Shown here: piece after piece, positions 27,488 through 35,892 of the stretch
Numbering within the stretch: position 1 is the first letter of the stretch
Layout: every line of letters starts with the position of its first letter
Source of the DNA: Clostridium aquiflavi
GTDB taxonomy: Bacteria > Bacillota > Clostridia > Clostridiales > Clostridiaceae
NCBI RefSeq assembly: GCF_031344075.1
Contig: NZ_JAVJAN010000020.1
Coordinates: forward strand, 3,934 to 67,933
Reading direction: 5' to 3'
DNA: 64,000 nt
Position numbers and translations under genes: made by a program
The notes under the pieces: generated by a model
What the model was told of the DNA's origin: nothing
What the model saw: only the letters and a program-made list of their open reading frames with translations
Databases searched by the model: none

Positions 27488-27557
27488 ATTTTAGTATTCT
27501 TAAGTTCAATTACTCTGCCTAGTTTTATTTATGCATATATTAGCACTCAACTAAATT
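27488..27557. repeat. Dispersed repeat fragment between thyA and folA
   Basis: TTTTAGTATTCTTAAGTTCA, then TTACTCTGCC and ATGCATATATTAGCACTCAA, match the inner and outer arms of the palindromic family, in reverse orientation. It lies inside the presumed thyA-folA transcript. Confidence 0.6.
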
Positions 27558-28349
27558 TTAAACTGAAACAGGCATTTTTATTGATTCATGATGCTTGTAA
27601 TCTTCAAGTTTAATATCATCAGGAGTAAAATCATAAAAATCTTTAATTTCAGGATTTATCCAAAGCTTTGGAGCATCATAAGCTTGAGCTTTTCTTTCTA
27701 ATTGGGTTTTCATTCCATCAATTTGGTTTTCGTAAATATGTGCATTATTTATTACATGAGTAAATAGTCCAGGTTTAAGACCTGTTACTTGAGCAATTAA
27801 ATGAACTAATACAGCATATTGGCTGGTATTAAAAGGAATTCCAAGTGGCCAATCTCCACTTCTTTGTACAAGCATACAATTAAGTCTACCATCAGTTACA
27901 TCCCACATAGTTAGGAAGCAACAAGGACAAAGAGCTCCACCATCTAAATAAGGTATTTGCCATAAATTAAGCATCATTCTTCTATCTTGAGGATTATTTT
28001 TTAAAGAATCTATAAGTTTATCTATTTGGTCAAATTTTTTAACAACCCAACCATAAGATGTTCCGATAGTTCCATCTTCCATTTCCCATTCATCCCAAAT
28101 ATGTACGTTTTGTTCTTGAAGTTTTTTTACGTCATTAGATTGATCCTTAAAAATCCATAAAAGTTCTTTAACAGCTGTTTTAAAAGCAACAAATTTAGTA
28201 GTTAATATAGGAAATTCTTTTTCTAAATTAAATTGCATTACTTGATGGGGTATTTTATAAGTAGGCATTCCAGTTCTATTATTATCATAATATCCATTAT
28301 CTAAAATATTTTTAGCTATTTCTAAATATTTATCATCATATAAACTCAT
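27558..28349 (-). CDS. thyA: Thymidylate synthase
   Basis: I choose the ATG at 28349; a TTG 15 bases upstream overlaps the GGAGG ribosome site. The 263-residue enzyme has FSR-type phosphate binding replaced by the YYDNNRTGMPTYKIPHQVM form, the catalytic cysteine in GGALCPCCFLTMWDV, RSGDWPLGIPFNTSQYAVL, and the late HIYENQ motif. It methylates dUMP using methylene-tetrahydrofolate. It is the longer of the clostridial ThyA types and has a normal length. It is divergent from dnaX. Confidence 0.93.
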   Translation of the reverse strand: MSLYDDKYLEIAKNILDNGYYDNNRTGMPTYKIPHQVMQFNLEKEFPILTTKFVAFKTAVKELLWIFKDQSNDVKKLQEQNVHIWDEWEMEDGTIGTSYGWVVKKFDQIDKLIDSLKNNPQDRRMMLNLWQIPYLDGGALCPCCFLTMWDVTDGRLNCMLVQRSGDWPLGIPFNTSQYAVLVHLIAQVTGLKPGLFTHVINNAHIYENQIDGMKTQLERKAQAYDAPKLWINPEIKDFYDFTPDDIKLEDYKHHESIKMPVSV

Positions 28350-28657
28350 TTTAATTACCTCCAAAATTTGTATTAAGTTATGTTTAAGTATTTAGATAAT
28401 TATAATTTGTGTAACTTATTAATATATAAAAATCAGTTTAAACATAATCTTTCATTAAAATACTAATATTCATTTTAACACATGGGCATATTTAATAACA
28501 ACGTTCATATTTTTTATATTAAATCAATTTAAATAATACATTAAATTTATAAGAGCATGATAATTATAATAAATATAGTCTATATAATTTATCATTTGAT
28601 ATTTATTAGTGTATAATAAATATATATTTAAAGGAAAAAGAAAGGTGGAGTAAACCT
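28350..28657. other. Divergent intergenic region thyA/dnaX
   Basis: This AT-rich region has no gene. It must hold promoters for both thyA (minus) and dnaX (plus), but I could not pick a -35/-10 pair with correct spacing. The end contains the dnaX ribosome site AGGTGGAG (28643-28650), 7 bases before the TTG. Confidence 0.5.
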
Positions 28658-31600
28658 TTGGGTAACTAAACTGTTGCAACAAATTTAAACAAAACTATAC
28701 AAATATGTATAGAAGTATAGATTTAAAAAACAGAAAGCCCTCTGTATCTAGCGATAGGTGCAGACTCGGAGTTAATTGCTTTTAACCCCTAAAGCCTTAC
28801 TACCAAAGCAAAGCTAGAAATAGCAAGTGTAACGGTGCGAAAGCAGAAAAAAGCGTAAGGATAACCTATGTTGAAATAAAATCTAATTAGGTCTTATAAA
28901 TGGATAATCATGACATATAAGATACGTTAGGCACTAAGGGTTTTTACAATGGGTGTTTAGCAGGGAATGTCCTAAGTCATATATGATATGGATAACCTTC
29001 AACGACTATCTCCTTGAGGGAGAGTAAAACCACAAGCTAAGGGTGGAAGAAAAATACCGTATCTCTTATTTAGAGATAAAGATATAGTCTACGCTTATGT
29101 GAAAGCATAAGAGGTCTACCAGTAATGGAAAGACTACTATAATGTTGCGAATTATAGTGAATGAGAAAAATATATATAAGTCTAATAAATGTTTACAAAT
29201 CCTCTTTTGGTTATAATAATAAATATATAGTAATAAAAGAGGAGATGGTACGTATGGAATTGATGTCCATTGGAAAATTTGCTAAAAAAGTAGGTATTAA
29301 TGTTGTTACACTAAGAAGAATGAAGCAAAAAGGTGAAAAACGGTGATAATAGCAACTAAAATAAAATTAAAACCCACAAAAGAACAAGAAGTTTTATTTT
29401 GGAAATCTGCTGGAGTAGCTAGATGGGCTTATAATCATTTTTTATCTGAAAGCGAAAAATATTACAATGAAAACTCAAAGAGCATTAAAGAAAGTGATGT
29501 TAGAAAGAATATAAATAATGTTTTAAAAAAGACAACACATACTTGGCTTAAAGAAGTTGGAAGTAATGTTATGAAACAAGGTGTCAAAGATGCAAGTTTA
29601 GCTAGGGATAGATGGTTTAAAGGTCTTTCTGGAAAACCAAAATATAGAAGCAGACGAAAAAGTAAAATAAGTTTTTATGTAAATTATGAAAGTTTAAAAA
29701 AGGTTAAGGGTGGCTTTAGAGGTGAAAAGATTGGCTTCATTAAAACGTGTAAAACTTTACCAACATTAAAGAAAAATGAAAAATATTCTAATCCTAGAAT
29801 ATCATTTGATGGTAGAAGTTGGTTTTTATCAGTTGGATATAACGTAGACTTTAAATCTGTTGAATTGACAGGAGAAATTTTAGGTATAGATGTTGGTATA
29901 AAAGAGCTGGCTGTTTGTTCAGATGGTGAAGTTAAAAAGAATATTAACAAAACTAAAAGAGTTAAACATCTTAAACGTAAATTAAAACGTGAACAACGTA
30001 AAGTGAGTAGAAAACTCGAGGCTAACACTATAGGCTATACTAAAAATAGAAAGCCTATCTATAAAACACCTTTAAAAGATATGAAAAATATCCAAAAACA
30101 AAATAAAATAATTCGTAATTTATACAAAAAACTTACTGATATAAGAACAAACCATTTACATCAAAGTACAACTGCTATTGTGAAAACCAAACCTAGTAGA
30201 ATTGTGATGGAAACTCTTAATATCAAAAATATGATGAAGAATAAACACCTCTCAAAAGCTATTGCAGAGCAATCATTATATGAATTTAAAAGACAAATTC
30301 AATATAAATGTAAAAAGAATGGAATAGAGTTTGTAGAAGCTGATAAGTGGTATCCTTCATCTAAAAAATGTTCTTGTTGTGGAAAAATCAAAAAAGATTT
30401 AAAACTTAAAGATAGAATATATAAATGTTCTTGTGGTTTTAAACTGGATAGAGATTTAAATGCATCAATTAATTTAGCAAATTATTCACTTCAGAGTGCC
30501 TAACTTAAAATAGGTTCTGAATATGTACCCAACGATACTGGGGAATTTAAGCCTGCTAAGAATTATATGAAATGAAAGTAGTATGTGATTTATCACTACA
30601 AAATCAGATTCGTTGAAGCAGGAAGATACAATATGAAAGTCTTAGGATATAAGTTGTATCACAGTATAAATGTCTACATTTAGATAGAAATGTATATGTT
30701 TTTCGTATCGGATATACAGCTTTATATAGAGAGTGGAGACCAAGGACATTTAATGATGTAGTAGGTCAGGAACATATAACAACAACATTAAAAAATGAAA
30801 TTCTAAATGATAGAATTGCACATGCATATCTTTTCTGTGGAACAAGAGGAACAGGTAAAACATCAACAGCTAAAGTTATGGCTAAGGCATTAAATTGTTT
30901 TAATCTTCAAAATGGAGAGCCTTGCAATGAATGTGAGATGTGTAAAAAGATAAATGAAGGTTTATCAATGGATGTTACGGAATTAGATGCAGCATCTAAC
31001 AATGGAATAGATAGAATAAGAGATATAATTGATGATACAAAATATCCTCCACAAGAGGGTAAGTATAAGATTTATATATTAGATGAAGTTCATATGTTAT
31101 CAGGGGGAGCGGTAAATGCATTTTTAAAGACATTAGAAGAACCGCCAAGTAATGTTATATTTATATTAGCAACTACTGATCCTCAAAAATTACCTATAAC
31201 TATTTTATCTAGATGTCAAAGGTTTGATTTTAAAAGAATAAATCAAAAAGATATTTCAGATAGATTAAGAAAAATAACTGAATCACAAAATGTTAGTGTT
31301 GATGAAAAGAGCTTAGATTTAATTGCTAGAGTGGCTGACGGTGCTATGAGAGACTCTTTAAGTATATTAGATCAAGCAATAGCTATGGGTGATAACAATA
31401 TAAAATATGATGACTTAATAAGCATATTAGGGTTGGTTACAAACGAATATTTATTTGACATAACTAATTCAATAGTAGAAAGAAATATAGAAAAAGCTAT
31501 GGTAATAATTGATAAATTAGTTTTTTCAGGTAAGGATATTCATTTATTTATAAAAGATTTAATAGGACATTTTAGAAATTTACTTATGGTTAAAGTTTCT

Positions 31601-32347
31601 AATACTCCAGAAGAGATTTTAGATATGTCTCTTGAAAATATTGAACTTATAAAAGAGCAAGGTAAAAAAATACGTATTGAAGAAATAATGAGAGGGATTA
31701 GAATTCTTCAAGAAGGGGAAGCTAATTCTAAAGTAAGTAAACAAAGCAGATTATATTTAGAGCTTAGTATAATAAAGATGTGTAAAATAGAATATGATAC
31801 ATCAAGTGAAGTCATGCTTGCTAGGATAAATAAGTTAGAAGAAAGCATAAAAAGTGGTAAGATACAAGTAGTATCAAATTCACAAATAAGTGAAAAAGCA
31901 CATTCAACTGACGTAGTATCAAATAATCAAGTTAAATCTCAAGAAAAACAAGTTAAAAGAGAGCAACCTACTGTATCAGAAGAACATAATGTTAATGTTG
32001 AATCTTCTTTAACAATAGATAATATAAAAAGAGCTTGGTCAGAAATATTAGAGGCATTTAAAGCAAAAAGAGCAATGGTTATATATGCATCTATAGTAAC
32101 TGCAAGACCATATAAATTTGAAAATGGTGTAGCCACATTATTATATGAAGCATCATATGCCTTTAATAAAAATAGATTAGAAAAATTAGAATATAAAAAA
32201 ATTGTTAATGAAGTATTTTCTGAAGTATTAAAAGATAAAATAATAGTAAGGTATGAAGTTGAAAATAATAAAGATGGTGAATTAAGCAAAGAAGAATTGC
32301 TAAAGCAAAAGTTAGATGGAATGCCTTTTGAAATATTAGACGAGTAG
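28658..32347 (+). CDS. dnaX: DNA polymerase III subunit tau/gamma, split by an IStron after the first codon
   Basis: The coding sequence is joined from 28658-28662 and 30712-32347. TTG plus GG, then A-TAT-ACA, gives an N-terminus reading MGYTALYREWRPRTF, the universal DnaX start, for 546 residues. AGGTGGAG stands 7 bases before the TTG. Walker A GTRGTGKTS is near residue 45, a Cys4 zinc site (CFNLQNGEPCNECEMC) follows, then DEVHMLS (Walker B), and SRCQRF. The part after about 360 is the tau-type tail. DnaX loads the sliding clamp and is essential. An unspliced transcript could only start at ATG 30878 and would lack Walker A, so splicing is required. Confidence 0.93.
28663..29160 (+). ncRNA. 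Group I self-splicing intron core of the IStron
   Basis: The conserved R and S elements are recognisable: TTCAACGACTATC (28998-29010) and AAGATATAGTC (29079-29089). GACTAT (29004-29009) pairs with ATAGTC (29084-29089), which is the P7 helix holding the guanosine site. Other paired parts include CTCCTTGAGGGAG (29010-29022, a hairpin next to R) and TATCTCTTATTTAGAGATA (29060-29078, P8-like). CCCCTAAAG at 28786-28794 could pair with the exon end CTTTGGG as an internal guide; this last pairing is speculative. The 3' splice site would be at 30711. Confidence 0.8.
29254..29346 (+). pseudogene. tnpA: IS607-type tnpA remnant (serine recombinase), internally deleted
   Basis: Behind an AGAGGAG site, 30 codons read MELMSIGKFAKKVGINVVTL then RRMKQKGEKR and stop. 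The first 22 residues are the MerR-like helix-turn-helix of IS607 TnpA. The final KQKGEKR is probably the original C-terminus, since its stop overlaps the tnpB start as in intact elements. The whole serine-recombinase catalytic domain (about 170 residues) is missing. The clean in-frame junction suggests one internal deletion. Confidence 0.8.
29343..30503 (+). CDS. tnpB: TnpB RNA-guided nuclease of the IStron
   Basis: This protein has 386 residues, starting at GTG 29343, which overlaps the tnpA stop. The N-terminal helical part resembles OrfB/TnpB (MIIATKIKLKPTKEQEVLFW). The RuvC triad is intact: D183 in GIDVGIKELAV, E290 in IVMETLNIKNMM, D371 in LDRDLNAS. A zinc ribbon CSCCG...CSCG lies between the last two. 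TnpB cuts DNA under guidance of an omega-RNA made from the element's right end, which favours retention of the element at its site. With all catalytic residues present it is probably active, although tnpA is gone. Confidence 0.92.
   Translation: MIIATKIKLKPTKEQEVLFWKSAGVARWAYNHFLSESEKYYNENSKSIKESDVRKNINNVLKKTTHTWLKEVGSNVMKQGVKDASLARDRWFKGLSGKPKYRSRRKSKISFYVNYESLKKVKGGFRGEKIGFIKTCKTLPTLKKNEKYSNPRISFDGRSWFLSVGYNVDFKSVELTGEILGIDVGIKELAVCSDGEVKKNINKTKRVKHLKRKLKREQRKVSRKLEANTIGYTKNRKPIYKTPLKDMKNIQKQNKIIRNLYKKLTDIRTNHLHQSTTAIVKTKPSRIVMETLNIKNMMKNKHLSKAIAEQSLYEFKRQIQYKCKKNGIEFVEADKWYPSSKKCSCCGKIKKDLKLKDRIYKCSCGFKLDRDLNASINLANYSLQSA
30504..30711 (+). ncRNA. Predicted omega-RNA scaffold and intron 3' end
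   Basis: The region between the tnpB stop and the element's right end is untranslated and foldable: CCTGCT (30553-30558) with AGCAGG (30617-30622), GTGATTTATCAC (30587-30598), and GATACAA with TTGTATC (30625, 30653). CAGATTCGTTGAAGCAGGAAG is a string I associate with the 3' ends of tnpB elements. By analogy, the RNA would end in the scaffold and use the first bases beyond 30711 as guide, i.e. ATATACAGCTTTATATAG of dnaX. The same bases hold the 3' part and splice site of the intron. Boundaries are approximate. Confidence 0.6.
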
Positions 32348-32425
32348 AATCAATATTTTAATGTAGTAAACAATAAGAAAATGTTCTATAATAGAGAGTA
32401 GAAATTTATTAAGAGGAGGATTTGT

Positions 32426-32767
32426 ATGGCAAAAGGAGGATTCCCTGGAGGTTTCGGGGGAGGAAATATGAATAACCTTATGAAACAAGCGCAAAAGCTT
32501 CAAAAGCAAATGGAAGATATGCAAAAGGATCTTGAAACAAAGGAATTTGAAACATCAGTAGGTGGCGGTGCTGTTTCTGTAACAGTAACTGGTAAAAAAG
32601 AAGTTAAATCTATTAATATAAAGCCAGAAGTAGTAGATCCAGATGATGTAGAAATGCTTGAGGATTTAGTACTTACAGCAGTTAATGAAGCCTTAAGAAA
32701 AGCAGAAGAAGAAACTGCTAGCAAAATGGGAAAATTAACTGGTGGAATGCCAGGAGGATTATTTTAA
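32426..32767 (+). CDS. ybaB: YbaB/EbfC family nucleoid-associated protein
   Basis: This 113-residue protein starts after the site AAGAGGAGG. It has a Gly-rich N-terminus (KGGFPGGFGGGNMNNLMKQA), then the long helix LMKQAQKLQKQMEDMQKDLE, strand EVKSINIKPEVVDP and the final Gly-rich tail MGKLTGGMPGGLF. YbaB binds DNA as a dimer and is almost always encoded between dnaX and recR, as here (78 bases after dnaX). The terminator downstream may reduce read-through into recR. Confidence 0.93.
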   Translation: MAKGGFPGGFGGGNMNNLMKQAQKLQKQMEDMQKDLETKEFETSVGGGAVSVTVTGKKEVKSINIKPEVVDPDDVEMLEDLVLTAVNEALRKAEEETASKMGKLTGGMPGGLF

Positions 32768-32810
32768 ATAATAAAATAAAATATTATCTAATAAAATCCT
32801 AAGTAAAAAT

Positions 32811-32854
32811 AAAGCATACAGAATAGAGGAAATTCCTTAAAGCTGTATGCTTTT
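32811..32854 (+). terminator. Terminator between ybaB and recR
   Basis: AAGCATACAG pairs with CTGTATGCTT, followed by a short T-run. It splits the classical dnaX-ybaB-recR operon. Confidence 0.75.
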
Positions 32855-32873
32855 AACTATCTAAATTCGAATC

Positions 32874-32930
32874 TTTAGCTCAATGATTTAGCCAAGCGTT
32901 GCTTATGCAGGTATCAACACTCTGCTAAAA
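32874..32930. repeat. Dispersed repeat arm before recR
   Basis: TTAGCTCAATGATTTAGCC and GCTTATGCAGGTATCAACAC then TCTGCTAAAA are the reverse complement of the outer arm of the palindromic family. It places the end of the element 28 bases before the recR start. Confidence 0.6.
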
Positions 32931-32958
32931 TATGAGATATATAAAGGAGAAGTGTAAT

Positions 32959-33555
32959 ATGGAATTTTATCCAGTAGCCATAGAAAAATTAATTGAAGAG
33001 TTTGCAAAATTGCCAAGCATAGGGAAAAAAACAGCACAAAGATTAACTTTACATATATTAAATCTTCCTGATGACGAGGTAAGAGAGTTTGCAACCGCAT
33101 TAGTTAAAGCGAAGGGAACAATAAAATATTGTTCAACATGTGGAAACTTTACAGATAAAGATCCTTGTGCATTATGCTCAAATCCTAATAGAGATAAGAG
33201 TACAATATGTGTTGTAGAACAACCAAAAGATATAATGACAATGGAAAAAGTAAAAGAATTTAATGGAGTGTATCATGTATTGCATGGAAATATATCACCT
33301 ATGCAAGGAAGAGGCCCACAAGATATAAAGATAAGAGAACTTGTTGCAAGAATGAATGAAGAAGTAAAAGAAGTTATATTAGCAACTAATCCTAATATAG
33401 AAGGCGAAGCAACAGCTATGTATATAGCAAAGGTATTAAAGCCATTAGATGTTAAAGTAACTAGAATTGCAGCAGGAATACCAGTTGGTGGAGATCTAGA
33501 ATATGCAGATGAAGTAACCCTATCTAAAGCACTAGAAGGTAGAAAAGAAATATAG
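32959..33555 (+). CDS. recR: Recombination mediator RecR
   Basis: Start ATG 32959 with AAGGAGAAG upstream, giving 198 residues. RecR's helix-hairpin-helix (LPSIGKKTAQRL), four-cysteine zinc finger (CSTCGNFTDKDPCALCSNP) and Toprim domain (TICVVEQPKD, then NPNIEGEATAMYIAK) are all intact. With RecF and RecO it loads RecA at gapped DNA. Length is normal. Confidence 0.95.
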   Translation: MEFYPVAIEKLIEEFAKLPSIGKKTAQRLTLHILNLPDDEVREFATALVKAKGTIKYCSTCGNFTDKDPCALCSNPNRDKSTICVVEQPKDIMTMEKVKEFNGVYHVLHGNISPMQGRGPQDIKIRELVARMNEEVKEVILATNPNIEGEATAMYIAKVLKPLDVKVTRIAAGIPVGGDLEYADEVTLSKALEGRKEI

Positions 33556-33571
33556 ATAGTTTTAAAAAAGC

Positions 33572-33785
33572 ATGGTGATCTTATAGTATAATGCTCATGG
33601 ACAGAGGAATTTACTTTAACAATACTAAAACAAAGCTTAGTCTAATTAATGCATGCTCCCAATGAGACATTGTGACAAGCAATTAATTCAACAAATCTTT
33701 ATTAAGTATTGTAGAAAGAAAATTCCAACGCCACTGCGCTCTTATACTATAATATCACTGTCTAATTAAAAACAAATCTATAAAA
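33572..33785. repeat. Dispersed repeat copy, TATAGTATAA-ended
   Basis: Near 33579, GGTGATCTTATAGTATAATG and near 33752, CTCTTATACTATAATATCAC form inverted ends. Between them are the shared modules GAATTTACTTTAACAATACT, AAAGCTTAGTCTAATTAATG and TGACAAGCAATTAATTCA. A further short palindrome (GGAACCCAATAGATATTGGGTTCC) lies at 33806-33829. No gene lies in 33556-34016. Confidence 0.65.
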
Positions 33786-34016
33786 CAAATCATAGAACTA
33801 AAAATGGAACCCAATAGATATTGGGTTCCAGAAAAAAAGGTGTTATATAGATGGGAGTTAGAACTTTTTATTTGATATGAGTGAAAAGTTTTTATAGTAA
33901 TATATTATGAATTCTTTAAAAAAAGTGTTACTATAATTAAAAAAATATATAAAAATTAAGTATATACATTCAAACCTATGGATAAGATTTTAATAGTAGT
34001 GTTTGGAGGTATTTAT

Positions 34017-34292
34017 ATGAATAAAAACAGAATAATTGAATATTTAATTAATAGAACAAAAGATATAGATGTAAATAAGGAATTAATAGAGCAATTAGAA
34101 GATACTAAGTCTGAAATTGATGCAGCACGAAGTATGTTCGATAATGTGAATGATTCTAAATTAATTGAAGTAGCAATATATGCAGAAGAAATGGCTAAAA
34201 AAAGATATGATTATCTATTACTTATAGCTAAATCAAAAGGAATTAAAGTGACTGATGATTATGTTTTACAAAGAAACATTTCTTCAAAATAA
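34017..34292 (+). CDS. yaaL: YaaL family protein (DUF2508)
   Basis: Start ATG 34017 with TTTGGAGG upstream gives a 91-residue all-helical protein (MNKNRIIEYLINRTKDIDVN, then LEDTKSEIDAARSMFDNVND). It matches DUF2508 by length, composition and position between recR and bofA. The role is unknown. It is followed 17 bases later by bofA, implying one transcript. The helix EDTKSEIDAARSMFDNV is the family core. Confidence 0.8.
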   Translation: MNKNRIIEYLINRTKDIDVNKELIEQLEDTKSEIDAARSMFDNVNDSKLIEVAIYAEEMAKKRYDYLLLIAKSKGIKVTDDYVLQRNISSK

Positions 34293-34309
34293 TAAAAAGG
34301 AGTTTGTTT

Positions 34310-34558
34310 ATGAATGAGCAATATATAATATATGGTTTGATTGGATTAGTTTTATTATTTTTAATGATAAAACTTTTAAAATGGCCATTAAAAATTCTTA
34401 TAAATGGAGTGCTTGGAGTTGTAATATTATATGTAGTAAATTTAGTTGGTGCTAATTTTAATTTTGGCTTAGCAATAAATCCAATTACTGCATTAATTGC
34501 AGGCTTTTTAGGTATACCAGGAGTAATACTTTTAGCTATACTACAAGTATTTTTATAA
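34310..34558 (+). CDS. bofA: Pro-sigma-K processing inhibitor BofA
   Basis: Start at ATG 34310 with AAAAAGGAG upstream gives 82 residues with two membrane helices and the family ending INPITALIAGFLGIPGVILL. In Bacillus BofA blocks the SpoIVFB protease until the forespore signal arrives. Its presence indicates a spore-former, though in clostridia its exact role is less clear. It is the last gene of the dnaX block and is followed by a terminator. Confidence 0.9.
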   Translation: MNEQYIIYGLIGLVLLFLMIKLLKWPLKILINGVLGVVILYVVNLVGANFNFGLAINPITALIAGFLGIPGVILLAILQVFL

Positions 34559-34601
34559 GTATTTAAAGTTAAGATATTTAAAATTTGAAAAACTAAAAGA
34601 T

Positions 34602-34656
34602 AAATAGAGCTTGTTGTTTGTTATTTATTTAAATTAAATAATACAAGCTCTATTTT
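34602..34656 (+). terminator. Terminator after bofA
   Basis: AAATAGAGCTTGT pairs with ACAAGCTCTATTT, followed by Ts. The rest of the gap (34657-34965) is AT-rich and I see nothing in it beyond the ribosome site AAGGAGG. Confidence 0.8.
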
Positions 34657-34977
34657 TATTTTTCACAGAAGTTTATTTGAAAATTGCAATGTGAAGTTGG
34701 AGAACTCATAGAAAAAATTCAACTAGAATTTTTACAATATATTGTTTTAGAAATCTTGGAACTTTTAATATAAGATAATTTGTAAACATTTTATTACTAT
34801 TAAGTATTAATTTTAAAAAAATTCAAATATTAAGAGAATAATAAATTTTAAGGTTATATAGACTTTCATATTGAGAGTTTCAAAATATATTTAATAAATA
34901 TTAAGAAATTATATATATATTTATTAATTTGTTGTACTTATAATTCTAAGTATAGCTCACGTTAAGGAGGAAAATTG

Positions 34978-35892
34978 ATGAATGTTTTAGAAATAGAAAA
35001 TCTTTATAAAACATTAGGAAAAACTGAGATAATTAAAGGAATAAATCTTTCTATAAAACAAGGAGAAATATTTGGATTTTTAGGTCCTAATGGTGCAGGA
35101 AAAACTACAACTATAAGAATGTTAGTAGGCTTAATACAACCTAGTAATGGTGAAATAAGAATATGTGGTTATGATTTAAATAAAAATAAAGAAAAGGCAC
35201 TTAAAAACGTAGGAGCTGTAGTTGAAAATCCTGAATTATATAAATATCTTTCTGGAAGAGAAAATTTAATGCAAATAGCAAGAATTAGAAGTGTATCTAA
35301 AAAAGAAGTAGAAGAATTAGTAAAGCTTGTAGGTCTTGAAAAACGAATAGATGATAAAGTTTCAAAATATTCTCTTGGAATGAAACAAAGATTAGGACTC
35401 GCAGTAGCTTTAATGGGAAATCCTAAACTGCTTATATTAGATGAACCTACTAACGGACTAGATCCAACAGGAATATTAGAATTTAGGGAACTTATTAAAA
35501 AAGCATCTAAAGAAAAAGAAATCTCAGTATTTATTTCCTCTCATATATTAAGTGAAATTCAAAATTTATGTGATAAAGTAGCATTCATAAATGAAGGCGT
35601 AATTCAGTCTATAGAGAAGATGGGTAACAAAGGAATATATCAAGGAAAAGATGATATAATTTTAAGGACAAAGACTGCTATTGAAAAAGTATTAGATATA
35701 GTTAAGACACTACCATATGTTATTAGGAGTAAAACAAATGGAGATGAAATAATATTGCTTATAGAAAAAGACATGACTCCTAAGTTAATAAAAAAATTAG
35801 TAAACGAAAATATAGAAATTTGTGAAGTCTATAAAAACAAACAAGAATTAGAAGAAAGATATATGGAACTTATGAATGGAGGATCTATATAA
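34978..35892 (+). CDS. ABC-2 type exporter ATPase (BcrA-like)
   Basis: The protein has 304 residues from ATG 34978 (AAGGAGGAAAATTG upstream). Walker A GPNGAGKTT (about 40), signature YSLGMKQRLGLA (about 136), Walker B KLLILDEPTNGLDP and switch SSHIL are present. The C-terminal part after 225 is a short regulatory extension. It has the bacitracin/lantibiotic-exporter (BcrA/NatA-type) form. The permease gene begins on the next base after its stop, so the two are one transport unit. Substrate is unknown; self-protection or drug export is a typical role. Confidence 0.88.
   Translation: MNVLEIENLYKTLGKTEIIKGINLSIKQGEIFGFLGPNGAGKTTTIRMLVGLIQPSNGEIRICGYDLNKNKEKALKNVGAVVENPELYKYLSGRENLMQIARIRSVSKKEVEELVKLVGLEKRIDDKVSKYSLGMKQRLGLAVALMGNPKLLILDEPTNGLDPTGILEFRELIKKASKEKEISVFISSHILSEIQNLCDKVAFINEGVIQSIEKMGNKGIYQGKDDIILRTKTAIEKVLDIVKTLPYVIRSKTNGDEIILLIEKDMTPKLIKKLVNENIEICEVYKNKQELEERYMELMNGGSI

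Larger units (their letters stand above)
28663..30711 (+). mobile_element. IStron: group I intron fused to an IS607-type tnpB element
   Basis: The element is 2,049 bp. Both ends show the dinucleotide GG (28661-28662 and 30710-30711), the core typical of IS607-family exchange; precise ends can shift by one or two bases within GG. Order: group I intron core (5' part), a deleted tnpA, tnpB, then a 3' region with structured RNA. The orientation matches dnaX, so the intron can splice from dnaX RNA. Elements of this composite type are known from C. difficile (CdISt1) and related IS607 types from other clostridia. The transposase gene is broken, so this copy can move only with help from elsewhere. 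Confidence 0.88.

Noticed and set aside
30878..32347. dnaX as a gene starting at ATG 30878 (489 residues)
   Set aside because: That start removes the conserved N-terminus and Walker A motif that are present in frame upstream; the true start is the TTG beyond the IStron.
33806..33829. GGAACCCAATAGATATTGGGTTCC as a terminator
   Set aside because: The T-run is on the minus strand, where no gene needs it; more likely part of the repeat region.
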